A stretch of 64,000 nucleotides of DNA, taken from Numida meleagris. Taxonomy: Eukaryota; Chordata; Aves; Galliformes; Numididae. The notes beneath the pieces were generated by a model. That model was not told where the DNA came from. It saw only the letters and a list, made by a program, of their open reading frames with translations, and did no database searches. This document shows, one piece after another, positions 1 to 14,100 of this stretch. Within the stretch, counting starts at the first letter, position 1. Every line of letters starts with the position of its first letter. The translations under genes were made by a program, and so were the position numbers. The stretch is taken from positions 12,466,434 to 12,530,433 of the forward strand of contig NC_034409.1 of assembly GCF_002078875.1 (NCBI RefSeq), in the 5' to 3' direction.

Positions 1-2006
1 CTGTGTTGAGCCACAGAGGCTCAGAGCGAAGCTTTGTAGTGTAGCTGTCTGTGCAGCCAAATGATTAGTTACGTGGCTGAGTACCTTTGCTGCGAGGTAG
101 ACGTGTCCATGCAGTTTCCTAGGAGAATACACATGCCATTGTCATTGGCAGGTCATTGGCATTTTTCAGCCTTTCACTGAGATACAACAGACTGCTCTGT
201 CTCCAGTTGAAGCAACACTGCTTAGAAAAAGGCTTCATGGGAGTTTTTCATGGATTGCAAACTGGAAGACCTGACTGACTTCTGATAGCAGAATGTCTTT
301 GAGGTGTTCGTGCTTAGGTTTTAACTCAGATTCTTGATATGTCTGCAAAATAAGCACCATCTAAGACAAAGGGACCTTCTCTTTCCAACTTCAGGACTGA
401 TGATCCTCAAGAAGAAACATTTAAAGTAATCTTGTATTTTAAGCTTTTGACTCTTTAATGAGATCTAATACAGTGCAGCTTTTCAGTGGTGTCTGCTTTT
501 AATTAAGAAGTTTACCGCTTCCTGTTACAGTCAGTGTATTAAAGAAATATGCTATCTTGCTTTCCCTCCCATCACACATCAAACAAAATTCACCATGGTC
601 TGAATGCAGTTTTGCAGTGGTGTTGCTGTTGCAATTGCATAAATTGGTCACTAGATGATACCCTTACACTGTGTTCTTGATATTTGTCTAATTTTGTATT
701 GGTAGCATGTAGGCAACATGCTGCTGTGGTAGGCTGTAGATCTGATAGTTGCCTCCATCAGGGTGAACATATGGTGCCATATGCATTCCTAGTTTTCAGC
801 TGCTTAGTGTAACATAGAGCAAAAAGTATGCTTATTTTTCTGCTGCATCTACAACAATAAAACAACAGTTAGCAATGCCAGCAAGAGAGAAGTGGCTAGC
901 AGAATTGAGTCTCTGCATTTTATTTTCCTTGCCTAATTGTATTTCATAGTAGGAAGAGGTTTTAAGGGCTTCTAAGGTTTTCCTCTAAAGCTATTGTAAT
1001 TGTGGAAAACGGGGGGAGAGAGCAAAATCTGGTATGTTATAGCAAGTCAGAGGAATATTGTGGACTGTGTAGTTTAAAAACCTTTCTGCCTTCAAATGTC
1101 AGTATTGTAATGTCTGTATTGAGGAGATAAATGTATTTAAAAGGGACAAGAACTGTCGGTACTATCACTGCCACTAAGAAGTGCCTTAATCTCATCTCTT
1201 CCTCAGTGATGACCATGTTGCTCTTGCTTAATAAACAGTGGCCTCAAATCTTTATACTCAGTCCAATAACTAGCTCAGGAAGACAGTGCCAGTTTATTTA
1301 GGTTTTTTTTCCTCCTCTTTGTTTACAGTTGAGTTTAAATTAATTTCAGCCTTACAGTCAAAGGCTTTGGAATTGCTGTGGAAATGTTTAGATTTTGTTT
1401 CTTTTCTGAGGATAAGGCTCTGTTACTCGAGGCTGGCAAATGGGAGTTAGCAGTCAAGGTATTAGAGCAAACTGAAGATAGTGGAAGGCTCCAGATGCCA
1501 GGGTCATGGTGTTGTTCCTTTGTTTGGAATGAGCAGAAACCCGGAGTGGGACTTATTTGACCAAATGTAAGCCCTCATACTCTGAGTCAGGTGCCTAAGG
1601 CTCCTTTTACAGTCAAGTGGAACTCTAGACAGTACAGCCAATGTAATCTGTGGTGCAGTTTTTCCCACCTGAAACCAACCATCAGAAAAAGGTCAGATGA
1701 AATAGTAGAGTAGTAATAGTAATAATAGAAGTACCCATGTCTTCCCAGTGACTTAAGAGAATCCTAAGGCAGCTAAGTATCTGCATTGCAGGCATGAGCT
1801 CACATAGGTAAGTGCTACTCCTGCTGTCAAATTAAGGAAATAAAACTATTGGGAAAAAATGCAGCTGATTCTGTTTCTTTTTTTCACTTCAATTACAATG
1901 AAGCTACATTTATTGCAATTCTTTCCAATCACTTTGTGGGACAGTGATTAGATGTTTCTATAACAGTTTAACAGTGTATTTATGTTTTCCCTGCAATACT
2001 TCGCAG
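1..2006 (+). other. GSAP intron sequence, no exon recognised
   Basis: This stretch should be intron upstream of the first traced GSAP exon. It has no recognisable repeat and no exon I can defend. Confidence 0.6.
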
Positions 2007-2132
2007 GTTCAAAACTCTAAAGGCTTCTGGGAGAAACTCGACTCAAACTTGGAGAGTGTGAAGTACGCAGAGCCTCACTTGCTTTACCACAATAACGTGC
2101 TCAGGAGGGAATGGCGTAATCTCTCAGAAGAG
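2007..2132 (+). CDS. GSAP: GSAP exon (first in window)
   Basis: Acceptor tcgcag, donor gtaaat. 126 bp, phase 0 at both ends, 42 codons from VQNSKGFWEKL to REWRNLSEE. This is the first GSAP exon I can identify; the exon before it must end in phase 0 and is not found in positions 1-2006. Confidence 0.9.
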
Positions 2133-5100
2133 GTAAATATGTGTGCACTGAAGCAGTCTCCAGAGCTGCTGCTGAAGTGGATGTTTTAAAGCCAAAGATG
2201 GAACGGGGATAAAGATATGGGAATCTGATTATGAGAAGCGCAAAGATTTGCAATCGTTTACTTATAAGGTGGTTGCCTGCAGCTCTTACTTTGTGAAAAT
2301 AAAGTGAGAAATTAAACAAAAGCAGAACTTAGACACACCTGTATTGTTAGGTAGGTCAGTTATGTGTGCCTATGGGCATCGATGTTTGGGAGGTGGGTTG
2401 AAGAATCACTAAGTATTATTTCCATTTAAAATGAAAGTCAGCATCATTTCTTGTGTGCAGTTTATCAATAAATATTTTAATTGACGTTCTGCCTCATTCG
2501 TTTGGGGATTTTTATTTATGAAACAGAAAGAAGAGAGAAGAACCACAACATATTTGAGGAATATTTTTGAAAATGCCAAAAAGTAGGTACCATGTTATAT
2601 ATTTACCCTTTCTTACTTTGTTGAAATGTGTTGAAGGATTTAAATGTGCCATTTAAATAGCTGATCAGCTATCTGATGAGATATCTTGCTCCAAAGAAGA
2701 GTATCCAGATGAAGATCATTTATGACAATCCTTGTTATCACTGCAGGATAATCTGAAATATCTAGGCTTCTAGATCTAGGGAATTTATCGTACATGTGAC
2801 AAGCACTACCCAGACAGAATTCTTTCTTTACCAAACGTAGATTTCTTGAATTTCCTTAGCTACATTTGAAAGACGAAAGGATTGTTTAGGCTTTTTAATG
2901 CCCTTACAAAACCCTTTAGAGTAATGGTTGTGAAACAAACTGATTTTTGTTTCAAACCCCAGGGTGCTTTCTCATCTGGACACTTGGGACTCTGGTAAGT
3001 AAAACTTTTGTTGATGTAGGCCTTAGCTCTAGTGTTTGTTAGGATATTTCTATCTAGCTATTGTCATCTAAAAATAAATAGTGTGTGTTGCCAGCCTTGA
3101 AGAGTTTGAGGCATTAGTATGAGCAGTTAGAAATTAACACTACTATAGAGCTTTCCTCTAAGGTTGTATACTGGCTAGGAAACCTTTGAAAATGAGGTTC
3201 TTCTTTCATAGTGGTTCTAGCTTACTATAAACAGTATGTTTGCCTAAGAATTTCTTCTCCAGGATTTTGGATACTCTTCTGGAGAAGAGTATTGATGACA
3301 CAATGTTACTGTTGTATCTTGCCCACTTAGAGCTGCCTTTGCAAGTAGGGAATTTGTGTATGGTAGGAGAACATGGTTGGTAAAAATCACAGGATGGAGG
3401 GATGTAATGGACTTGCCTAGGCCAGGAGCACCTGAGATCGTAAGCGATGTTCAGTTCCTCTGTCACAAATAAGAAAAGCTGAATTTAATGGCAAATTATG
3501 TTCCAGTTCATCCATCGGTGCCTTCTATGTGATCTGCTACTGTGTGCTGTGAAATTATACTAATCTAAGTGTTGATCATATATTTTATCACAATGAATAT
3601 TCAGTGTGTTCATTTCCAGCCCCCAGCACTTGTCATTTGCGTTGCTGCAGGTTATTATAATGGGCTCTGATTTTTAGGACCTTGTATCAACTTTGGTTGC
3701 CCCAGGTTCAAACTGCTGGCATGTTTTCCAAAGATGCTTATTGATAACATGTTCAACTGTTATAAAGAATTTCTAGGTGGCTTGCCTGCCAACAAGTAAT
3801 AAGCATCAATGTAGTGTGTCTTGCCTGTAGATCTTCCTTCAGGTCCTTTAAAAATAAGGCAACAGAAGTCTTTTGTGCTGCTGGATGGTGAAATGAATGT
3901 CTTTCAAGGTGACCAGAGATGGTTAGAAAGTGCTTTGTAAACAGTTAGCTGTTCTTTAAAACACTGACTTGATTTTATGGTACATGGTGAAACAGGAGTT
4001 TGTTTCTCTTCCTTTGCTTTCAGTGCAGGAAGAACTGATCAGGAAATACAGGACATTAAATTTCAGTAGACGTTACAGCCTCCTTCCATGTAGTTGGAGG
4101 ACTGTATTCCTTAATGGTCTGCAAATTTGAGTAAAAAAAAAAAGGAACTGTGGGAGAGAACCAGGAAAGTGGGAGGTGATTCCGTGGTGTTTCTACTTTG
4201 TGTCTATCCTTACAAAACCCATGCAGCTCTTTTGCCTTTTGTTAGTAAATGACATGATCTAAACAATATATGCATTTGCACTGTATGGCTGGGAGATTCT
4301 CTTAGTATTTCTCCTCTACAAAATCACCACAGTATGATACCTCTCCCTTATATATCAAAGAAAAGAGTAATGAAAATAAAGTGTAAAGCAGTTTGATGGG
4401 CTTGTGTTCCCCCCTGCTCAGTGTTAAGCTCTTGAGCCAAAGATGGCAAGCGCGGGGTTATTTTCCATTCCTCGCTTCACACTTCTGAAGTCCTTAATTC
4501 TGTCACTATGTCAGTTCTGTAGGTGTATTAACAGAAGGTGGAGTTCTATTTTTCTTAGTATGTTTGAAGTGGTTTGGAGTTTTGTGATATTTTTATAGTG
4601 TCGTGTTTTTGAATGACTGTTGCTCTGTTTATTTCAGAGGAAAGGCTGGTACCTCTCTTTCAAGAGGAAGATTATCAGCAGCAATTACTAATGGGACTGG
4701 TATGTGCTTTTGTCACAGTGTGCACTAGAGGACGCACAACCTCAACAAGTGTAAAGAGTAAGATTATCAGTTCCAGTGCTGAGTGGAAGCTCACTCAGAG
4801 TTGCAATGGGACAAATGCTGTGTTTCCAAAGTTTTGGAGTTGATCATCGTAGCGTCACAATATGATCTTAATAGGTCCTGATATCATAAGGCATAGGGGA
4901 AAAGCACAAATGAAAGGTAGATCTGTCCAAGTGATTTTCTCCACTACAACTTTTTTTCTAAGACTGTTTTTCAGTACCCCCTGAACTTCATCTTAATCTG
5001 TCAATTATTTTGGGACTACTTTACATCAGTCTAACATTCTCCACCTTCTACCTCCCTCAAAAATATGACAGATCTTCTTGCTTCTCAACACCTTTTTACT

Positions 5101-8100
5101 GTCTCCCTTTCCTTCTGCCTCACTACTAGGACTGCTATGGCTATTCTGAGGTCTCTCCTTTTTTGATTTTTCCCCCTGATGATCTCCCCTAAGTATCTAC
5201 CATCTTTATGCTTCTGGGTAGCAAATCCTTTCTTAAATCCCTACCTGTCCTCCCTCTTTTTAAATATTCATCTTTGCTTATCTCTCGCTGTCAGATCTAA
5301 ATACAACTCCTCAGCTTGCACTGGAAGGTCTTCATATGTGAAGATCATATCAACACTGTTCTGTCAGTCCAAATCTAAGGCAAGTTCTCATTCTTTGCAG
5401 TCTTGCTATCTTCTTCCAGGTTTTGCCTCTCATCCTCTGGAATTTTTCTACATTTCTTACCTTAAGTTTATTCACATCCAAAAAAGGAGATCATCGCTGT
5501 CCTTTGTGCTTTCCTGCCACCTGTATTGTTTACCTGACATGTGGAGATGAATCTACTTGAAAATAGCTCAAGACAGATTTTATTTGCCTCAGTTTTTCTC
5601 TGAGCTTTGAAAAAAAAAAAAAAGCACTTTGTTGTAATTTTCAACAAAGAACCACCAAAGACCACATAGCAAACAAGCTATGTGAGATCAGAGAATATTT
5701 CAGAAAGGAGAGAGTAGGTAGTGGCACGGACTGTATCATAGCAAGTAGCTGATTTTTAAACACTTGGCAATGAATATTTAACCTAAAGATGGCATTATTC
5801 ACTCATGTTCTAAGTCAAGTTCCATGACTACTAGCACAAACTGTAATTGTGCTAGCTTTCTGTATTGTAAAATCCCTCAGATTTATTCATATGTAATAAA
5901 CGCAAGTCAGTGTTCATATTAAAATCTTTACTTCACCCTGTTCACTTGATTTGACCCAGAGAGATTTAAGAAGTGTAAGCTTTTCCTCTTCAACATCACT
6001 GACAGTAGCACCCATTTTCTGGAATTCACACCAAGTAACCATATTGAATATTCAGATCTGCTATTGACTTTGAGACCCCAAGCTCCCACACAGCCTTGCC
6101 AGTCTGGGCTGGAATTTTGTAATCGAGAGAAAGTTGTGCTGGTTACTGTTGATCAGGCCCTGCAACTGGTGGGACTTTTGCATCTTTTTGAAGAGACCAC
6201 AAGGACACTGAATTGTTGGCTTCTTTTCCTAGATGGTTGCTCAGCTAAAGGATCATCTTATGAGACATCTACAGTACGTAGGAAGAAAGAAGATTGACCA
6301 AATAGTGTTGGATTATGTTGCAAACCTGGTTAGTTTTATTTCGCTGTTACTGATGTGAGCAAACGTGTATTGCTGGGTGGGAATGTGTGGTGTTGGATAT
6401 GTGCTGTGTGTGTATCTGGCGTGTTTTGGTTGTTTATAAGATGTTAAACCATATTTTTTTTTCCTCAGTAATGTGTATATTGATAAGGTAAATAGTACTT
6501 AGAATTAAAAAAGAGTTGTTTTGAATATGAAAGAAAATTTCCTTTACAGCTTATAGAAACATGGTCTGCTCCTGGAAGCAAAAATCTGAACTCATCCTGA
6601 AAGCTGGAAGAATGGTCTTTAGGTTCATTTTGGTTCCTGTGGAATACATTGATGCATGCTTTAAATAAGGAAAATATGATCAGGGGAAATAGAAATTAAG
6701 AACAAAAAAATCACTCCATTATGATGTGAGAGTTAATTATTGCTATTCCTGCAAATTGACTTCATTAGGCTTTTTGTGTAACAGATGCAGTCTTGCCTGA
6801 ATCCGTATGAACTACAGTGAAAACTTACTTTCCAGATTCTTAGTTTTCTGGTTTTCATTGTCTTAAGAGAAACTTAAGGAAAAAAGCTGTAAAAACTGTT
6901 GTGAATAGAAATTATCGTACCTGTTTTTATCCGTCTCAGCATCACATCCTTTAGGTGCGGGATGCAGAGTCCATAAGCAAGGAAATAACGTTCTTAGTCT
7001 TTTTGCTAGTCCTGTCACCAGATTCAGAATTTGATCCATGCAGCTCAGGAAACTTTCAGGATGCAGTGGTGCCTGCATCTTTTGTGAAGTCCTTTGCAGA
7101 TCAGTTATGTTGTGGATGTTACAATGTTCTCTGAACCACAGCGACTTCTACTGGGGTTACTGACTTTTTTATTCAGGCCTTGCTCTAGAGCTTGACAGTC
7201 ACCAGCGTATGTTATCCCTGTCTTTATAGGAAGAAAAGAAAAATTAGTGGCTGATGAAAATAGGAACAGGACAGTATGAACAAAAGCTTCATAGCTGATA
7301 ATGGCGCTGAAAGAAGCAGAACTAGAATGCTTGTTCTCCTTTCATTTGTGTTTCAGTTATCATTTGTTAATTATTTATCTAAAGTAAAATTAAAAAATGC
7401 AAACTTACTAAAACACCTATGCAACCTTGATCTGCGAGAGAAAATTATTGTAGACCGAATCTTACAGTCAGAACAAGTCTCAGCCCTTCCCACCCCCACC
7501 ATCAGTGAAATCTTAGGATTAATATTTTTTCTTTTCTTTTAAATTTCGCTAAAGGCAAGAATTCTTTTGTTTCCATTACAGACTTCTTATTCTTGGAGAA
7601 ACTGCTGTAAACAAAGATCATATGTCTCTCAAAATTGCTTCAGGTCTTTGGTGGGTACATGTTGCTAGGTGCTGTTTTGACATCTTTACAAATCTTTTTA
7701 TTGTTAGGCTTGGGTTTCCTCTCACCCAAGGGTGAAACTGTATCCTGCCTGTTGGGAAGTTCTTTGGGGAAATAGATTGTTTTGATTCTTTCAAGTTTTC
7801 TGTACCTCAGCAGTGTGTAGCTGAGCTAATGAAACAGGAGGATATGTGACAAATGATTTGTTGGTCTATTTGCTTTCTCAAAGTATTTTAATGTTTCATT
7901 ACATTCAGAAGCAAAGGAGTAACTGAGAATGGGGATATGTGGTGTATAGTCACTGTATAAATCAACTGAAGTTTTAAGTTATTAGAGTAGCATTAAAACA
8001 GCACGCTATGCCTGGTTGCTGTCAGAGAACTGTATAGTAGTATATAGAGAAGTAACGTGAGGTACTGTTCACCAACTATCTCAGTGTGAATTCCCTATCT

Positions 8101-11100
8101 ATGGAGTTTGAATATACCTGGTTACCAATTCACCTACCACCTAACCTGCAGCATTTTTTTGTCTCTATTCTGTCCTATCTTCCTCTCTTTTATGGTGTCT
8201 TTGTCTTAGAACTCCATATCCGTTTCTCTCACTCTCATTTCAACGAGTCAGGGAAGGAGAGAAAAAAATTTACCAAAGCAACTTGACATTTGCTGCCCTG
8301 ACAGCAAGGAGAAGAGGAAGCATGATGATCAGACAGCCTACTGACACAGGGAAGAAATGGATCAGAATAAAGTGCTGAGATGTCTCTGGAAGTCTCTGCA
8401 GTGGGTGCACGTCTTTAGTAGATAACCAGCCTCAGACATCAGATGTGTTCTCAGTTGCAGAAGAATAGTAGAAAGACACTTTGTATTTGACTATTCGCAG
8501 AAGAAGGACATGTGCTTCATATCCCCTTCCCAGGGAGGGCATCTAGAAAACTGCAAGACCTTGTTTTTTTTCCCTTTTCTGCTTTGCTCTTGATGCATTT
8601 CTTGTAGTTGCTCCCATGTCTTTTCTGTAGAAACAGCCATAGGAGTTGAGGATTTGTTTTTTTACCAAATGACTTCAGTGAATCTTCAGTTTACTTGGCG
8701 CATTTACCTGAAAATGTAAATGTTCAAGATAGCAAGGTACTGTGCACATGTCAGCTTAGGCCCTGCTGCACGCCCAGTCTGACTGTTGATCATGTTTTTG
8801 CTTGCTTGTTTTGAGTAGTAGAAAGGAAATGGCTTCTGATACTTGCCTGGAAGAAAACTTATGTTGTACCTCCTCACTGAAAGAAAAATGGTTTTGCCAT
8901 GAAGGCTTTGGTTTAGCTTCATTTTGTTCCTCCAGAGACCTGCTGCTGGCCTTTGACAGGAGGCTGCCTGCCTTCCTTCTCTAAAACGTTTCCTTTCTTG
9001 TATGTACATTATCTTGTGGGTAGCGTGCTGAAAACTGCTCAGGATATGCCTTCTCGTTCTCTGCAATGTCCATTGTGGCTGATTCCAGTGAGCTGTGCTC
9101 TTGGTGAGGTTGTCATGTCACAAGCACCCAAACATTTAAGATTTAAGCAAGTTGTTATTGACTATGATTTTAAAAGATGCTTTCTTTCTATACTCTGCAA
9201 AAGCTACATGGTTGACTGTGTCCTAAAGCAAATAGTGAAAATAATTTTGTTACAGAAGTGTGAGTCTGGTGTTTAAGAAGCTTCCTTCCACCTCAGCGCT
9301 TATCTTCAGATCCAGCTGAAACTCCAGCAGAGGCCTTCGCTGCGCTCCGTGCTGGCTGGAAAGTCATTTTGGCAGCAGGTGTGGTCCTTGTGACCCTTCT
9401 CTGAAAAGTGGAAATCACTCATTTCCTGGAAAATGAGTGAAGAGAACCTGCTGTTCTCCAGGGTTATTAAATGGAAGCTTTCCATGGCATCCAGAAACTA
9501 CGAGTATGGAAAGTATCAGGTGGTTGTTGTGAGGTAGCAGCCTCAGTGTCTGCTGTGCAAGGCTGGATGAAGTTCTGAAGGGTGGAAGGAAAAGGTGCTA
9601 AGTTTTCTGGTCAGTGCTGCAGAGGAGAGCACTTGAGGGTGATAGTAAAGAGCAGTGTTCCTATTCTGACTTTTCCATACTGACTTCTCTTGTGTGTCTG
9701 CGCTCTTTCTTGCTCAGAGGCTGTGACAAGGTAGAGGTTAGAGAGGGCTAGAAGGAAAAAAAAAAAATTTTTTTTTTTCTCTAGAAGGAGAAAGAAGAAT
9801 GGGAAAAAGGATTCCTGGATTCTGGCCATTTCGAGGGGAGAGGGCTTGTTACTTCTTGTGACACCTGTCTACAAAACAGGGATCAGCCTTGTTTCCTGAG
9901 AGTTTCCTGGGGTTGATTAATTAGCACTTTGAGGCCCAGAGATAAAAGGCGTAGAGGAAGTGTCTCAATTCTGTGGAAGTCGTTACATATGACAGCCATA
10001 AGGGGCTGGCTAGAGGAAGTTATTTCAACTCTTCCATGCGCGGTTTCTCTCTTTCAGCTGCAGAACACTAGAAAATCTAAGTTTGTAGCTTTTACGTGCT
10101 GACATTGCTCTGGAAGCCAGCCTTGGAGCACAAGGAGCAATAATACGGGCCAAGAGATTGTTTTAATTCACTATAGACGAGAAGGAAACTCAGTAGAGGC
10201 AGAGAAGCATTTGCTTGTCTCATCTTTCCTCCTTGCCTGGGCTAGATTTATGATTCACCCTGTAGACTTTTTTTTCAGCAAACTGAATATTCCACCACCT
10301 TCAGCAGCATCCAGTGTTGTCTGGGCCATAGGCAGCTTTCCTTGCCAAATGCTCAGTCAGTTGGACATGTGGTTTTTACTTTCATGGCAAATTGGTCCTT
10401 AAGAATTTGATGCAAGAGCGTGAGATGGGTTGATTCCTGAGAAGCACGATGTGTCAGGATGCTGTATATCTTGCATAACGCTTGGATGAACTGAGAGCAC
10501 TTACTGTAAACGTCAATAATGGGGCAATCCAGTTGCAGTTCAAATGTAAGTCAATTTGCCATTTTAAGCCCTGTAGAGAGAGAAAAGAAAAAAAAGATAA
10601 ATGCTGAAGTTTTAGTGGGAGGAGTCCTATGATAAGTTCATAATCTAAACTAGCGTGTGAGATAAATGAATGCTAAGTGCCTGCTGTATACAGGCTCCTA
10701 GAAATGTTTGGGTTTTTTTTGTTGTTTTAGCTGAATCTGGTACATCGAATAATGAAAGAAGTTTGGAAGTTATATCAGCTTCATTCCTGCATCTTCTGCT
10801 TGTAAGCACGTCTTTATTAACTTTTTAAAATGTGGGCATAATAATTTTGGTCTTGAACAGTCAGTGCTGTGAATGTCAATATGACTGTAATTTAGTCTTG
10901 TTAATGACCCTGCTGGCCCTGTTGAAGCCAACATGGATATTAATCATACAGGCAGTTTTATGACTGGAGTTCAAAGCTGCTGAGTTCACAGTGCTCTCCA
11001 GCTGCATTGTGGGTGTTGAACAGCTGTGAAAGCCAGGTCACTCACACCAGCACCCAGAATATTTCACCTGTTGATACCAGGTATTACTGAGAACCTTTCA

Positions 11101-14100
11101 GATATGCAGTAGTGGGGGATGGAGAAGGAGGTGTCACAGAGAGTTTGTGTGTCAACACTTAGAACATCTAGTACTGTGGGGTGACGGATGCTGAAGTAAG
11201 CAAGATAGCATTCCATAGAGATTAAATGAAAACGCATGTTTAGTGCACATGTCGATTGACCATACTACCAGAAGAGTGTGGTCATTTCAATTCCTAATAT
11301 GTTCCTGTTTTGTTAAATAGTGATGAGAGAGGAAGTGAAGCAGAGTTTGCAGTGTTTCACATCATGAGTCGAATTCTGGAAGCTGCAAATGGCATGTGCA
11401 TGCCTTTACCTCCTGGTAAGTGCTGGGTTTTGCTGTTGTAATGCATTTCATTTCCTCCCAGGAGAGCACAAGTTGCAGCATGTGTGTCAGGTTAGTTCTG
11501 GCAGTATTTAAATCTCTTCAAGAAATTTATGGAGGGAAAGACCCTCCAAAAATGTGTACAAGTGAAGTGAAACATAACTGAATGCTTTCTACAAATAGAG
11601 ACAACAATGCAGAGGCTTAGTTCTCTGTTTTCAGTTTCCAGAGGAGCACATGGGCGCAGCCTTAGCTCAGAACTAAGATTTAGATGACTTTCCTTTATAT
11701 TTTGTAAGACAGCTAGACTTATGTGTCAAAGGCTACAAGGGAAAATCCTATCCTGGAGCAAAACCAGGGTGTTTTTTCTCATGCTGTTGCTCTGCTAATA
11801 GTTTTAAGTTTTATCTTGAAAGAATTGGCCCTGGTCTTTCTGAAGGAGATGATCTTGATAGTAGACTTGTATTTCGCAGAGCTCCTCATAATCACTTACA
11901 GTCTTTTCAAAACCCTTAATTTGTTAGGAAGAGACTGCTTAACGTTGAGTGCTTAGGTTTTGTGTGGCTGAATTTGCCAACACAGACAGGGAATGTACAG
12001 ACAAGCTCTAGATTTGGACTGGATTCTAATCCTTTTAAGAATGCTCTTACAGTAACATTGAGCTTGCTGTCCTGCTGTTAGCTGTAAGAGCAAGGCCTGG
12101 CCTACCTGTAACTACAGAATGACAGAAACAGAAGTATGTTCTGGATTTTATTAGAAAAAAATAACTTCCAGTCTGTTTCTGCTTTCTGATTCTCTTTGAA
12201 TCTCTTTCTAGGTAGTATTTTCTGATTTGGCTTCAATCTGGTTTTGGTATGAGGCTGCACCTCGAACTTACTGTGTGAGGGGCAAATGCTGCTATGTGAT
12301 GGTGTCAGTGGGAAACTGAAGTCTTAATGCGGCCTGCGGGAATGTGTAGGTAGCAGCCACATACTGAGTGCGGCAAGGGCTCGGCTTTGATAGATTGGGA
12401 ATAAAGGGAGATAAATTAATGGCACAATTCAGATACAAGCCAACAGCCTGGAGAAGTTTAATGATTGTTTTCAAGTCCCCTTAGCTTTCCTCTTTCTGAC
12501 AGGGTTGTGCTTGACAAGACTTAAAGATAAACTCATTTCCTCGCTAACTTGAAATGCTTAGAAGTTAAGGGGAGTGTTAGCTTTAGCTACAGTAATGCTA
12601 GTCAGTGTTACAAATTTTGAAAAAAAAATATTTTTTTTTCCCAAACAAGTTTGTCTTTCTTCCATAGGTTTTCACACTCTACACTTGGGGCTTGGTGTTC
12701 GATGTCTCCCGCTTCATACTCTCCTACACTATATTGATAATGGAGTTCTACATTTGACAGAAACGTGTGTCAGGAAACTGCTGAAAGGTACAGTGAGTTT
12801 CTTATGTTTCATTTGCTTAACAGCCAACTTATTGGGTGTGATGTCCTTTTCAGCCATTCAGATACAGCCACAATATAGATTGCCTGGGAGACTCAGCTCT
12901 TCTTCCTGCGTGCTGTTACAGTGAGGAGTGTACCTATTGGTGTTGCTCAGCCGAAAGGAGAAAATTAGGGTTCATGCTGTATGATTGAGCCTTACTGTAG
13001 TAAACAATGAAATATTGGGGGATTTCTGTGATCATTTACAGCTAGAAGCCCTATACTAAATAGCAAAATGAGCAAACAAAGGCATACCTGACTCAGCATC
13101 CCAATATTTGTAGTAAATAGTGAGCTTGTGTACTCCAAACATGATCTATTCTAAATGTATCAATATGTTAACTGAAGGCAGGGGTTAAAACCAGTTCTGT
13201 ATCATCAGGAGCAGCTCCTGTTCTGTTTGTGACTTTCCTCTTAGCAGGAGGTAAGCAGCTTGTTTCCACAAAGAAGGCTTAGGAGCAACCTAGCATACAG
13301 TACTAATAATTGGGGCATGAAGCTTTGGAACAAAATGAGGGGTGGTACAAATTAGCAGCTGTAGGTGCAGTTAGGATCACAGTGGGCACAATGTTTATAT
13401 TAATCTATGCTTGATTTTGATAGGCATAGATTAATATAAACTGTATAAACGTAACACTCCTGCTGACCCTTATGTAAAATAAAAATTTTCATTACAGAAA
13501 TAGTATTTTTCAGTATGTCTTCAGTGGAAGTTGAAAGTTTTAGTTATGTGGTTACTACTAAAGAGTTGGAGTTTTTTTCACCTTTCTCTTGCAGATCTGG
13601 ATGATAATGAGAAGAATGAAAAGCTGAAATTCAGTATTGTGACAAGGCTTCCTGAGGTAACTTTGGATGTTATTTCTTGGAATTTGGAAGAAGTGGGTAT
13701 GAAATTCCTCCCTGTGCATAGGATCAAGTCAACAGAAGACTTAGCTGTGACTTGCATAGGACGCAGAAACAACCTGAACCTCCAAAGCTTCTCCATCTGC
13801 TGCTCATAACCTGTAGGGTACCTTGGTAACTTAAATTTTAGGTTTGTCCATAGTGTTTTTAGCATGTCCAGTACCTTGCAGGAATCAAACAGACAAGACC
13901 GATGCTGTTCTGAGTACTCACACACATAAAGCAGTAATAAGAGTTTTACAGGGTTTAGAGAGAGTTTCTGGATATTTTGTTTGTATTTTTAGTATCCACA
14001 AATGTCTTTCTCATTTGTGACCTCTTCATGTGCATTGTTTGTTCGTTTTATCAAATACTTTCAAAAGTTGGTACAGCAAAAGGTGTAAAATCTGATCATA

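Larger units (their letters stand above)
2995..10730 (+). other. GSAP introns between the exons at 2963 and 10731
   Basis: Apart from the exons at 4638-4699 and 6233-6328 this is unannotated intron. It contains a pyrimidine-rich zone at about 5040-5300, an A14 tract at 5610-5623, and the A12T11 tract at 9756-9778. I see no CR1 or other interspersed repeat and no RNA gene. Confidence 0.6.

Noticed and set aside
1378..1560. Open frame with a possible AAG|gtatta donor, considered as the GSAP exon before 2007
   Set aside because: Its translation does not resemble the expected segment of GSAP, apart from short chance likeness around VWNEQKPG, and it lacks a convincing acceptor.
4024..4131. Stop-free stretch after a tttgctttcag acceptor-like site
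   Set aside because: No GSAP likeness, no good donor, and the micro-exon at 2963 already supplies the missing segment.
7250..7310. C/D snoRNA-like boxes (TGATGA ... CTGA) in a GSAP intron
   Set aside because: No terminal stem and box spacing not convincing. Such short motifs occur by chance in AT-rich introns.
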